DNA from: Acidobacteriota bacterium
GTDB lineage: Bacteria > Acidobacteriota > Holophagae > Holophagales > Holophagaceae
Direction of reading: 5' to 3'
Assembly (NCBI GenBank): GCA_016192145.1
Contig: JACPUT010000004.1
Coordinates: forward strand, 85,694 to 149,693
DNA: 64,000 nucleotides
Shown here one piece after another: positions 7,312-15,199 of this stretch. Position numbers and translations under genes: made by a program. The notes under the pieces were generated by a model. It had not been told where the DNA came from, made no database searches, and saw only the letters and a program-made list of their open reading frames with translations. Numbering within the stretch: the first letter of the stretch is position 1; each line of letters begins with the position of its first letter.

Positions 7312-8483
7312 CAGGCCGCCTTGGCCGATTCGGGAACGGAAGCCACGACAGGTTTGAGCGCCGCCTCCCAGAGCTTGTTCAGGTGCTCCACTTCATCCTT
7401 GCCCCGCACCGCGGAGGTGGGCACCACCCCCTGGCGATCCAGCTTCTCGCCCCCCGCTCCCACATAGCGCCGATGCACGAGTTCCACCGCGCCCCCCTGG
7501 CGCAGGGGGAAGCGCGCCCGCTCCACCACCAACCCGAGGCTGCGCTCCCCCACGACGGCCATGCCCGCCTTCTTCAGGGCGGAAGCCACCAGTTCAGCCG
7601 CCCCCTGGGTGGAAGGCGCTTGGAAGATCGCTACGCGCCCGAAACCCATGGGTTGGCCTGCGGGTACCTTCAGGATCTGTTCGGGCTTGCCTGCCTCCTG
7701 GAGCGTCCCGAAGGCAACCCCGGGAATGAAGAGGGCGGCCGCTCGTTGAGCCTCCTCGGGAGAACCTTCGAAGCACTCCCGGAAGTCGAGGGCCAGGGGC
7801 TTCTGCCGATCCTGCGCCATGAGGAGCTTCTGCAGCTCCTGGGCACGGCCGGGATTGAGGTCGGGCACCACCACGCGAAGACCTTGGGCGTCTGATTTCA
7901 ATTCGAGGGCCCGGGCCGCAAGCCGCTTGCGGGTGACGACGACCTTGTTCTGTTCGTTGGTGGCCGCGGCGAAGCGGAACAGGGTCAGCGTGCTCCCCTC
8001 GAGTCCCTTCAACCGCCGCTCCAGCTCGAAGGCGCTCATGGCGCCCACGCTATCGCCATCCACCTTGCGGATCACATCCCCCACTTGAATGCCGGCCTGG
8101 GCTCCCGGGCCGCCGGGAACCACTCCGATCACCTGCGCGTAGAGCCCCTGCCCGCCCCGCTTGATCACCTTCAGACCCGCATCCGCGGGGCCCGGCTCAG
8201 GGGAACGCAGCTCCTCCTGGCTCAGGAGGCTGTTGAATGGGTGCGCCCGCTCCAGCACGGCCTGGATCCCGCCGCCGATGACCTTCTCCATGTCGGGGCG
8301 ATCCACGTAGTTCTGCTGGACCAGCGAAAGCACATCCTGGATATCGGAAAGCCCTGCCAGGGGATCCTGGGCCACGGCGCCACTCTGGGGCTTGGGCGCG
8401 GGGGCCTGCGGCCGCAGGATGGGCATGCTGAAAGCCGCCACCAGGGGGAAGGACAGGACACTGAGCCAGGCGCGCGGATGCAT
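7311..8483 (-). CDS. CtpA-like PDZ/S41 protein that lacks the catalytic Ser-Lys dyad
   Basis: 390 residues: signal peptide (1-25), an S41 N-terminal helical region (IQDVLSLVQQNYVDRP), a PDZ domain (about 100-185, VVPGGPGAQAGIQVGDVIRKVDGD) and an S41 tail-specific protease core. Active CtpA/Prc enzymes have a GSASASE nucleophile loop and a TFGKG lysine. Here the equivalent loop is PSTQGAAELVA, with Gly294 at the nucleophile position, and SLGLV, with Leu318 replacing the lysine. The fold seems intact, so this is a pseudoprotease, perhaps a PDZ scaffold or regulator. It precedes and overlaps the YibQ-like deacetylase gene, the usual CtpA-YibQ order. No frameshift is visible. Confidence 0.85.
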   Translation of the reverse strand: MHPRAWLSVLSFPLVAAFSMPILRPQAPAPKPQSGAVAQDPLAGLSDIQDVLSLVQQNYVDRPDMEKVIGGGIQAVLERAHPFNSLLSQEELRSPEPGPADAGLKVIKRGGQGLYAQVIGVVPGGPGAQAGIQVGDVIRKVDGDSVGAMSAFELERRLKGLEGSTLTLFRFAAATNEQNKVVVTRKRLAARALELKSDAQGLRVVVPDLNPGRAQELQKLLMAQDRQKPLALDFRECFEGSPEEAQRAAALFIPGVAFGTLQEAGKPEQILKVPAGQPMGFGRVAIFQAPSTQGAAELVASALKKAGMAVVGERSLGLVVERARFPLRQGGAVELVHRRYVGAGGEKLDRQGVVPTSAVRGKDEVEHLNKLWEAALKPVVASVPESAKAA

Positions 8484-8555
8484 AGGTCAAGGCTATCAGC
8501 TGAGGGACCTGCCCAGGGGGCTCCAACCCACCTTTGGTCCCAGGTTCCGACCGGA

Positions 8556-8873
8556 TCAGGCCTTCAGATCCAGGGTGGACTTGAGGCGCTCATCCTCGCT
8601 CTGGATCACCTTCAGATTGGCGTTGTAGAGCAGCCCATCCGCGAAGGAATTGGTGAACTCCCGGGCCAGATCCACGTTGGAGCCTTCGGGGTTGGTCGGG
8701 GTTTGATCCTTGGAGACCTGGGAGACCCGGACACCGCCGGAAGGTTGATCGGCCAAATCCACCCGGGTGGCCTGGTAGCCGGCGCTGAGCAGGTTGGCCA
8801 CGTTGTTGCCGCCGGCCTGACGGCGGACGGAGGCCGCCTGCAGACCCGACAACGCGCTGGAAATGGCGTCCAT
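8556..8873 (-). CDS. Small flagellar rod-type protein (flagellar basal body rod N- and C-terminal motifs)
   Basis: 105 residues. The N-terminus MDAISSALSGLQAASVRRQAGG-NNVANL matches the flagellar rod/hook N-terminal motif (A-xx-NNxAN), and the C-terminus (VDLAREFTNSFADGLLYNANLKVIQ) matches the rod/hook C-terminal motif, with almost nothing between. This is the layout of FlgB/FlgC-like or other minimal axial proteins. It lies away from the flgFGA genes at 50.4-52.8 kb and is followed by no other flagellar gene. A sigma-28-like promoter is at 8891-8918. Which axial part it builds cannot be told from sequence alone. Confidence 0.8.
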   Translation of the reverse strand: MDAISSALSGLQAASVRRQAGGNNVANLLSAGYQATRVDLADQPSGGVRVSQVSKDQTPTNPEGSNVDLAREFTNSFADGLLYNANLKVIQSEDERLKSTLDLKA

Positions 8874-8890
8874 GACCCCCCCTGGGCAAC

Positions 8891-8918
8891 CTATCGGCGC
8901 CGGGGGGCGATTCCATTA
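8891..8918 (-). promoter_or_regulatory. Possible sigma-28 (FliA) promoter for the small rod gene
   Basis: On the minus strand GCCGATAG (8891-8898) matches the sigma-28 -10 box GCCGATAA in seven of eight bases, and TAAT (8915-8918) stands 16 bases upstream where TAAA at 15 is expected. The start codon follows 17 bases after the -10 box. Confidence 0.45.
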
Positions 8919-8925
8919 CCTGATC

Positions 8926-10014
8926 TCACCCCTGGAACCAGCCCGTGCCGCTCTGGAACCCCTTGTCCTTGGCCTTCATCTGGGCATGCCGGGCACGAGC
9001 CAGGTCGATGAGGCGGTCGAGGAGCTCCCCGTAGGGCACCCCGCTGGCGGCCATCATCTTGGGATACATGGAGATGCTCGTGAAACCGGGGATCAGGTTG
9101 ATCTCGTTGAGGTGGATCTTCCCGGATAGTCGCTCCAGGAAGAAATCGACCCGGGCCATGCCGTAGGCGTCCAGGGCCCGAAAGGCCTGGGCCGCCTGTT
9201 TGCGGATGAGGTCCGCCAGTTCCACTGGGAGGTCCGCGGGGATCCGGGTGGTGCTCTTGCCCGCGATGTACTTGTCTTCGAAGGTGTAGAACTCGTCAGC
9301 CACGAGGACTTCGCCAGGCTGGGACACGAAGGGATCATCCCCGCCGAGCACCGCCACTTCGATCTCGCGCACGTCGAGACCCTGCTCCACGAGCACACGG
9401 CGGTCATAGGTGAAGGCCTTGTCCAGGGCACCGGGCAGTTCCGCGGCGGCCTTGACCTTCACGACCCCGATGCTGCTCCCCAGGTTCGCGGGCTTGAGGA
9501 AGAGGGGCAGGCCCAGGCGGGCCACCTCGCCGAGGCAGGCCTCCCGGTGGTGGGCCCAACGCTCCTCCGTGAGGCCCACGTAGGGCACCACGGGCAGGCC
9601 CTCGCTCTCCCAGATCCGCTTGGTGATCCACTTGTCCATGCCTGCGGCCATGGCCAGCAGGCCGGCGCCCGTGTAGGGGCGGTGGAGGAGTTCCAGGTAG
9701 CCCTGGATCTGCCCGTCCTCGCCGCCGGCGCCGTGCAACGCGTTGAAGAAGAGGTCCGGCAGGGGCGTGGCCTCCGCACCCTTCTCCAGGGGCAGGAAGG
9801 GATGGGCACTGCGGTCGGGGATCTCCCCGGCGGCCAGGCGGGCGAAGGGGTCCCCCGTCACCACCCACACGCCGTTGCGGGCGATGCCCATGGGCCGCAC
9901 TTCGTACCGGGCCGGATCCAGGTGCTGCGCGATGGAGCGCGCCGTGACGATGGAGACTTCGTGCTCGGGGGATTCCCCGCCGAAGAGGAGACCGATGGAG
10001 AGGCGCGTGGACAT
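8926..10014 (-). CDS. ddl: D-alanine--D-alanine ligase
   Basis: 362 residues, ATP-grasp fold. It joins two D-alanines for peptidoglycan precursors in the cytoplasm. Seen are the N-terminal IGLLFGGESPEHEVSIVTA, the GxxGEDGxxQG motif as GAGGEDGQIQGYLE, KPANLGSSIGV (ATP-grasp), FYTFEDKYIAGKST in the omega-loop region and LNEINLIPGFTSISMYPKM at the metal site. The length and omega loop (EDKY) resemble the common DdlA-type enzyme rather than the D-Ala-D-Lac VanA type. It is transcribed alone, divergent from coaD, and 52 bases upstream of the small rod gene. Confidence 0.96.
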   Translation of the reverse strand: MSTRLSIGLLFGGESPEHEVSIVTARSIAQHLDPARYEVRPMGIARNGVWVVTGDPFARLAAGEIPDRSAHPFLPLEKGAEATPLPDLFFNALHGAGGEDGQIQGYLELLHRPYTGAGLLAMAAGMDKWITKRIWESEGLPVVPYVGLTEERWAHHREACLGEVARLGLPLFLKPANLGSSIGVVKVKAAAELPGALDKAFTYDRRVLVEQGLDVREIEVAVLGGDDPFVSQPGEVLVADEFYTFEDKYIAGKSTTRIPADLPVELADLIRKQAAQAFRALDAYGMARVDFFLERLSGKIHLNEINLIPGFTSISMYPKMMAASGVPYGELLDRLIDLARARHAQMKAKDKGFQSGTGWFQG

Positions 10015-10109
10015 CGGTCCAGATTAATCGCCTTCAGCCCGATTGTGCGTCGGTGATCGGTCGGGGGCACCCTTTGTGGCATCCTGGTTTCCGCCACCCC
10101 GAGGAACCC

Positions 10110-10589
10110 TTGCGCATCGCCATCTACCCAGGCTCTTTCGACCCCGTGCACTACGGGCACCTGGATCTCATCCAGCGGGCGGACAAGCTCGTGGATCGCC
10201 TCGTGGTGGCCGTGCTCCAGAACGAGGCGAAGCAGCCGGCCTTTTCGGTGGAGGAGCGCATCCAGTTCCTGCGGGAGATGACCAAGGACATGAAGAAGGT
10301 GGAGATCACCTCCTTCCACGGCCTTCTGGTGGATTTCGCCCGCCAGCGGAAGGCCCAGTTCATCGTGCGGGGCCTGCGCGCCTTCAGCGACTTCGAGTTC
10401 GAGTTCCAGATGGCGCTCATGAACCGCAAGCTGGCGCCGGAGCTGGAGACGGTGTTCCTCATGCCCAAGGAGAAGTACTCCGCCGTGAGTTCCAAGCTCG
10501 TGCGGGAGATCGGCCACTTCGGAGGGGATCTCACCGAACTGGTGCCAGAACTCATCCGCGAGCGGGTCGTCTCAGGCCTGCTCAAGTAA
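10110..10589 (+). CDS. coaD: Phosphopantetheine adenylyltransferase
   Basis: 159 residues, exactly the family length, if translation begins at TTG 10110, five bases after GAGG. The longer open frame upstream lacks similarity. The enzyme transfers AMP from ATP to 4'-phosphopantetheine in CoA synthesis. Motifs: IAIYPGSFDPVHYGHLDLI (the nucleotidyltransferase T/HxGH site), FARQRKAQFIVRGLRAFSDFEFEFQMA and EKYSAVSSKLVREI (the C-terminal ISSTxVR-like motif). Its last 18 bases overlap the convergent NTF2-like gene. Confidence 0.97.
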   Translation: MRIAIYPGSFDPVHYGHLDLIQRADKLVDRLVVAVLQNEAKQPAFSVEERIQFLREMTKDMKKVEITSFHGLLVDFARQRKAQFIVRGLRAFSDFEFEFQMALMNRKLAPELETVFLMPKEKYSAVSSKLVREIGHFGGDLTELVPELIRERVVSGLLK

Positions 10590-11345
10590 CGGGCGGGGGT
10601 TCCAGTAGATCCGGTAGCGGGCGATCCTCCCATCCTCCGCGAATCGGAAGAGGGAGATGCCCCGGATGTCCTGGGCCAAGCCATCGTGACCGATGGCCCG
10701 GCCCTCCCAATGGGCCGCAACATCGCCTTGGGCCTGGAAGGCCTCCAACGGCCTCATGCGGATCTCCGGAAAGCGGCTCACCGCGGATTCGTAAATGGCC
10801 CGGAGCGTGGCTTCGCCCCGCAGGCCTGGCCCGGCCAGGGTGCCGCCAAAGCTGCCCTCCTCCGTGAACAGAAGCCCCACGGCGGTCCAGTCCCGCCCAT
10901 TGAAGCCCTCGAAGTAGGCTTCGATGGCCTCGCGGTGATGGGGATCCACTCCCGTGGAATCGGCTGGCCCCACGCCGGTGAGCGCCCGGGGGTTCCAGAA
11001 CACCTGGGCTAGGCGGATCTTCGCGTCCTCATCGAAGTCGAACAGCGTGATGCCGTGGACGGGGGTCCTCCCGCCCGAGGGCGCCCTGACCTCCCCCGCC
11101 CAGACCACCATCACTTCGGATTGGGCCTGATATAGGGTGACGGGGGACATCATCAAATCCCCCAACCCCCCGCACGCCGTGCGCAGGATGGCCTTCTGCA
11201 CCCCGACACCGGATACGGGCGTGCCCGTGAGCGTGCCTCCCACCGCGCCATCGGGGCGGAAGCAGGCCAAGTAGGCGTCCTCGGCACGCGCGTTGAAGGC
11301 CCTGTAATAGGCCTCGATCCGTGCCTTGAAACGGGGATCCACCAC
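10572..11345 (-). CDS. Tandem SnoaL/NTF2-like double-domain protein
   Basis: 257 residues made of two similar SnoaL-like domains: residues 5-122 (RIEAYYRAFNARAEDAYLACF ... GITLFDFDEDAKIRLAQVFWNPR) and 136-257 (AIEAYFEGFNGRDWTAVGLLF ... GISLFRFAEDGRIARYRIYWNPR). The shared ends AYY/AYF and the closing YWNPR/FWNPR show internal duplication. Such cone-shaped folds bind small hydrophobic ligands or catalyse isomerisation, but the function here is unknown. GTG 11345 has GGAG six bases upstream. The gene overlaps coaD tail-to-tail by 18 bases. Confidence 0.82.
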   Translation of the reverse strand: MVDPRFKARIEAYYRAFNARAEDAYLACFRPDGAVGGTLTGTPVSGVGVQKAILRTACGGLGDLMMSPVTLYQAQSEVMVVWAGEVRAPSGGRTPVHGITLFDFDEDAKIRLAQVFWNPRALTGVGPADSTGVDPHHREAIEAYFEGFNGRDWTAVGLLFTEEGSFGGTLAGPGLRGEATLRAIYESAVSRFPEIRMRPLEAFQAQGDVAAHWEGRAIGHDGLAQDIRGISLFRFAEDGRIARYRIYWNPRPLLEQA

Positions 11346-11420
11346 CGGGGCTCCGAGGAGTCACCCGGAGGGTACCTTACAATCCAACGCCTCGCGAGGA
11401 TTACGCCATCCCCTACCGGC

Positions 11421-13529
11421 TCACCCGACTTCCGCGAGCTTGAGCCGCACCTGCTCCCGCTGCAGCCAGGCCTGCTGGGCCTCCGTGAGGCCCGCGGCGA
11501 GGGCCCGCTCGGCGGCCTCCCGGCAGCGTTCCAGCAGCCGGCGATCCCGCACCAGATCCGCCACCTGGAACTGGGGCACGCCGGATTGCCGCGTGCCGAA
11601 GAACTCGCCGGGCCCCCGAAGTTCCAGGTCCTTCTGGGCGATGCGGAAACCATCCTGCGTCTGCACGAGGATCCGCAGGCGCTCCGTCTCGGAGCCGCTG
11701 ATCATGACGAAGTGGCTGGCGTGGGCCCCCCGGCCGACCCGGCCCCGCAGCTGATGCAGCTGCGAGAGGCCGAAGCGCTCGGCGTGGTCCACCACCATCA
11801 CGGTGGCGTTGGGAACGTCCACGCCCACCTCGATGACCGTCGTGGCGACCAGCAGCTTCGCCTCGCCCCGGACGAACCGTTGCATGCGAGCCGTCATCTC
11901 ATCGGCCTTGAGCCGCCCGTGGACCACCTCCAGCGGGGTATCCGGGAAGATGCCGCGCAACAACGCCTCCATGGCCTGGATATCCCGCAGCTGCACCTTG
12001 CCTTCATCGGTGGGATCGATGCTGGGGCTCACCACATAGGCCTGCCGGCCTTCGGCGAGTTCCCTGCGGACCCGCTCCCAGGCCCGCTCGGCATGATCGG
12101 GATCCACCAGGTGCGTCTTGATCGGTTGGCGGCCGGGCGGCAGCTCGTCGAGCACGGATTGCTCCAGATCCCCGAAGAGCGAGAGGGCCAGACTGCGGGG
12201 GATCGGCGTGGCGCTCATGACGAGGAAGTGGGGATCCCCGCCCTTCTCCTTCAGGGCCTCCCGCTGCTTCACGCCGAAGCGGTGCTGCTCGTCCACCACG
12301 GCGAGGCGCAGGTCCTGGAAGGCCACGGCCTCCTGGAAGAGCGCGTGGGTGCCCACCACGTAAGCCGCCTCGCCCGAGGCGATGCGCGCGAGGGCCGCCC
12401 GCTTCTCCGCCGCCTTCATCCCCCCGAGCAGCACCTGCAGGCGCCCGCCCTCCCCGCCCAGGTAGCGGGAGAGGCTCTGGGCGTGTTGGCGTGCCAGGAC
12501 TTCCGTGGGCACGAGGAAGGCGCCCTGGCCCCCGGTCTCCGCCACCATGGCCAGGCTGAGGAAGGCGACCAGCGTCTTCCCGCTGCCCACGTCCCCCTGC
12601 AGCAGGCGGTGCATGACCCGACCGGAAGTGAGGTCCCCCACGATCTCCTTGAATGCCCGGCGCTGCGCCCCCGTGAGGGGGAATGGCAGATAGGCCCTGA
12701 GGCGCTCCCGGAGTTCGGGCGAGGTGGGGACCACCCTGCCCCGGCGCTGGAGCCTTCCGGCCCGGCGAAGGGAGATGCCCAGCGCGAAGGCAAAGAGCTC
12801 CTCGGCGGCCATGCGCTGATGGGCGGGGCTCAGCCCCGCGGCCAGGGCCTGGGGGTCGGCGTCCTCGGGGGGCTGGTGGAGGTGGCGCAGGGCCTCCAGG
12901 GGCCCCGGAAGCTCCTTCCGGAGTTCCAAGGGCAGCCACTCCTCGGGATCCACCCGGCTCAGGGCTTCCTGGGCCACCTGCGCGCGCACCCGGCTGGAGA
13001 GCGGGCCGATGCGGCGGTACAGCGGGAGGAATCGCTTGATCCAGGCGCCCTCATCCTCCTTGCTGAACCGTTCGAAGGCGGGGCTGCGCAGTTCCAGGCC
13101 CGCGCGCCCCATGGAGAGGGGCCCCCAGGCGAGCAGGCGATCCCCGGCCTTCAGGCTCTTGGCCAGCCAGGGTTGATTGAAGAACAGGAGCCGCAGGGAG
13201 CCGCTGCCATCTTCCAGCAACACCTCGGTGATCATCATGCGACGCACCCGGGTGGCGGCCTGGCGAAGGTCCGTGATGGTGCCCAGGACGGTGATGGGCT
13301 CCCGTGCCTCCGCAGGGCCGAAGCCCCCCCCGCCGTGCTCGAAACCCCACGTGTCCAACTTGCCGAGGGGGGTGAGCTCCCCCCGGTCCACATAGCGGTA
13401 GGGCAGGCCCAATAGGAGGTCCCGAAGGGTCTCGATCCCGGCTTCCTGCAAGGCGGCCGCCCGGGCGGGCCCCAGCCCGCGAAGCACGGTCACCTTGGCG
13501 ATCAGGGGAAGGTTGGGAAAGCCAGACAT
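11421..13529 (-). CDS. recG: ATP-dependent DNA helicase RecG
   Basis: 702 residues (family about 690). RecG remodels stalled forks and Holliday junctions. The N-terminal wedge/OB domain begins LIAKVTVLRGLGPARAAALQEAG. The helicase core shows QGDVGSGKT (Walker A), DEQHRFGVKQREAL (DEQH box), VMSATPIPRSLAL (motif III), TTVIEVGVDVPNATVMV and HQLRGRVGRG (motif VI), with the RecG C-terminal TRQSGVPQF. I start at ATG 13529 (MSGFPNL); the open frame extends 111 bases upstream through sequence unlike RecG. It is divergent from the PilT-like gene. Confidence 0.97.
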   Translation of the reverse strand: MSGFPNLPLIAKVTVLRGLGPARAAALQEAGIETLRDLLLGLPYRYVDRGELTPLGKLDTWGFEHGGGGFGPAEAREPITVLGTITDLRQAATRVRRMMITEVLLEDGSGSLRLLFFNQPWLAKSLKAGDRLLAWGPLSMGRAGLELRSPAFERFSKEDEGAWIKRFLPLYRRIGPLSSRVRAQVAQEALSRVDPEEWLPLELRKELPGPLEALRHLHQPPEDADPQALAAGLSPAHQRMAAEELFAFALGISLRRAGRLQRRGRVVPTSPELRERLRAYLPFPLTGAQRRAFKEIVGDLTSGRVMHRLLQGDVGSGKTLVAFLSLAMVAETGGQGAFLVPTEVLARQHAQSLSRYLGGEGGRLQVLLGGMKAAEKRAALARIASGEAAYVVGTHALFQEAVAFQDLRLAVVDEQHRFGVKQREALKEKGGDPHFLVMSATPIPRSLALSLFGDLEQSVLDELPPGRQPIKTHLVDPDHAERAWERVRRELAEGRQAYVVSPSIDPTDEGKVQLRDIQAMEALLRGIFPDTPLEVVHGRLKADEMTARMQRFVRGEAKLLVATTVIEVGVDVPNATVMVVDHAERFGLSQLHQLRGRVGRGAHASHFVMISGSETERLRILVQTQDGFRIAQKDLELRGPGEFFGTRQSGVPQFQVADLVRDRRLLERCREAAERALAAGLTEAQQAWLQREQVRLKLAEVG

Positions 13530-13666
13530 GGATTGAAGCAGAGTACCGGATCCCCCTTCCCCTTTTCGTCGCGCAGCCCATGCACTGATTTTCACCTTCA
13601 ACATATCGGTTCGACTTGCATTTTGCCGATACCAGACCAAGTTTGATGGATTCCTCCCGGTGATCC

Positions 13667-15136
13667 ATGCCCAAGATCGACAAGATGCTGACGCTCCTCC
13701 TCCAGAAAGAGGGGCAGACCCTCCGGCTGGATCCGGGCGAACTCCCCGCCATGGACCTCCCCGGGGGCCACCGCCAGAACCTGGGCGTGCAGGAATCCCT
13801 GGGGACGGTGCTGGACGGCATCGCCAAGGAAATCCTCCCCAAGGACTTAGAGACTCCCTACCTGCGGGGGGAGAAGGTGCAATTCCATTACGCCTTCGAG
13901 GGCGTGACCTTCACGGTGGTCTTCGTGAAGTCTCCCTTCGGCACGCGGATCGTCGCAGCCCGCGGCGTGGCGAAGGCGGCCCCCCGGGAGGGTGGATCCC
14001 CTTCGGGCCCCCTCGCCGTGGTGGCCGAATCCCGGGGGCTCGAAACCTTCCTCGGCCGGCTCCTTTCCAGCGGTTCTTCCGACCTCTTCCTCAATCCCGA
14101 AGAAGCCCCCATCGCCCAGGCCCAAGGTCGCTTCGTCCCCTGGCAGGACCTCGGAGCCACCCCCCTGCCCGAGATCGAATCCCTCATCCGGGAACTCGCC
14201 CCCAAGAAGGCCCTGGAGACCTTCCTGGGTGGGGAGGATGTCGAGTTCGCCGTGGACCATCCCAAACGCCAGTGCCGCCTGCGGGTGAACCTCCTCCATG
14301 GCAGCGCCGGACCCGCCCTCGCCCTCCGCCTGCTACCCCGGGGGGTACCGGATGCCCAAAGCCTCGGCCTGCGCGAGGAAGTGTGCCGCCTCGCCTCCCT
14401 CAACCGGGGCTTGGTCCTGCTGACGGGCCCCATGGCCAGCGGGCGCAGCTCCACGTTGGCCTGCCTGCTGGCCTGGGTGCGGACCCAGCGGGAGGCCTTC
14501 ATGATCACGCTGGAGGATGCCATCGAGTACGCCCTCCCCGAAGGACGCGGGCTCGTTCGCCAGCGGGAGATCGGCCGCGACGGAGAGCGGCAGGCCCGAG
14601 CCATCCGCACGGCGCTCAAGCAGCGGCCCGAGCTTCTGGCCGTGGATGAATGGGCGGGCGGGCCGGGCCTCGAGGCATTGCTGGAGGCCGCCTGCGAAGG
14701 GCGCCTGGTGCTCGTGGTGCTCCGGGCCCCCTGCGCCCTCGATGCCCTTCGCCGGATCGAGGGTTCCTTCATCCCGGAGCGCCGGCCTTGGGTCCACGCC
14801 CTCCTCGCCGAGGGGCTGAAGGCCGTGGTAGGGCATGCCCTCATCCCCAGGGCCGGCGGAGGGTTGGCCCTCGCCCAGGAAACCTTGTTCAATACCCCGG
14901 CCGTCGCGGAACTCCTGCGATCCGGCAGCCTGGACAAGATCCCCAACGTGCAGAAGGGCGCCCGCTACGGCCAGCACAGCCAAGCGGACGCCTTGGTGGA
15001 GCTCGTCCAGAACCACCGGGTGGAAGCCATGGAGGCCTACCGCCGGGCGGGCGACCGCGAAGCCTTCATGGGGGCCTGCCGCAAGGCCGGCCTGGATTTC
15101 GATCCCCGCGCGGATGGCCGGATCACGGAGGACTGA
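13667..15136 (+). CDS. PilT/PilU-like ATPase with altered Walker A and lost His box
   Basis: 489 residues. A unique N-terminal domain (1-115) precedes a PilT-type ATPase. The fold is recognisable: SSDLFLNPEEAPIAQAQGRF, Asp-box-like LEDAIEY (282-288) and a PilT-like end (TPAVAELLRSGSLDKIPNVQKGA). Catalytic positions have drifted: Walker A reads GPMASGRSS with Arg260 in place of the essential Lys; the Walker B region is LLAVDEWAGG; and the His box (TLHT in PilT) is VLRA with Arg353. The reading frame is intact over the full length, so this is likely a selected non-canonical or regulatory ATPase, not a fresh pseudogene. It stands alone, 8 kb or more from the filament operon. Confidence 0.85.
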   Translation: MPKIDKMLTLLLQKEGQTLRLDPGELPAMDLPGGHRQNLGVQESLGTVLDGIAKEILPKDLETPYLRGEKVQFHYAFEGVTFTVVFVKSPFGTRIVAARGVAKAAPREGGSPSGPLAVVAESRGLETFLGRLLSSGSSDLFLNPEEAPIAQAQGRFVPWQDLGATPLPEIESLIRELAPKKALETFLGGEDVEFAVDHPKRQCRLRVNLLHGSAGPALALRLLPRGVPDAQSLGLREEVCRLASLNRGLVLLTGPMASGRSSTLACLLAWVRTQREAFMITLEDAIEYALPEGRGLVRQREIGRDGERQARAIRTALKQRPELLAVDEWAGGPGLEALLEAACEGRLVLVVLRAPCALDALRRIEGSFIPERRPWVHALLAEGLKAVVGHALIPRAGGGLALAQETLFNTPAVAELLRSGSLDKIPNVQKGARYGQHSQADALVELVQNHRVEAMEAYRRAGDREAFMGACRKAGLDFDPRADGRITED

Positions 15137-15140
15137 GGGC

Positions 15141-15199
15141 CTAGGAGCGTGTCCAAGTAACCCATGGGAGCCCCATGGGTTACTTGGACACGCTCCTAG
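15141..15199. repeat. Perfect 28-bp inverted repeat (family D) at a convergent gene junction
   Basis: The arms 15141-15168 and 15172-15199 are perfectly complementary around a three-base loop. They begin CTAGGAGCGTGTCCAAGTAA. No T-run follows on either strand, yet the position between the PilT-like gene and the convergent murG fits a bidirectional terminator or mobile small element. The murG stop codon (15196-15198) lies inside the right arm. A related half copy is at 36495-36517. Confidence 0.9.

Noticed and set aside
7311..8483. A sequence error explaining the lost S41 residues
   Set aside because: Both catalytic positions are changed in a continuous frame and the flanks align well; a single error could not do it.
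13667..15136. PilT-like gene as a pseudogene
   Set aside because: The frame is open over its whole length with normal codon use, so loss of motifs looks like change of role.
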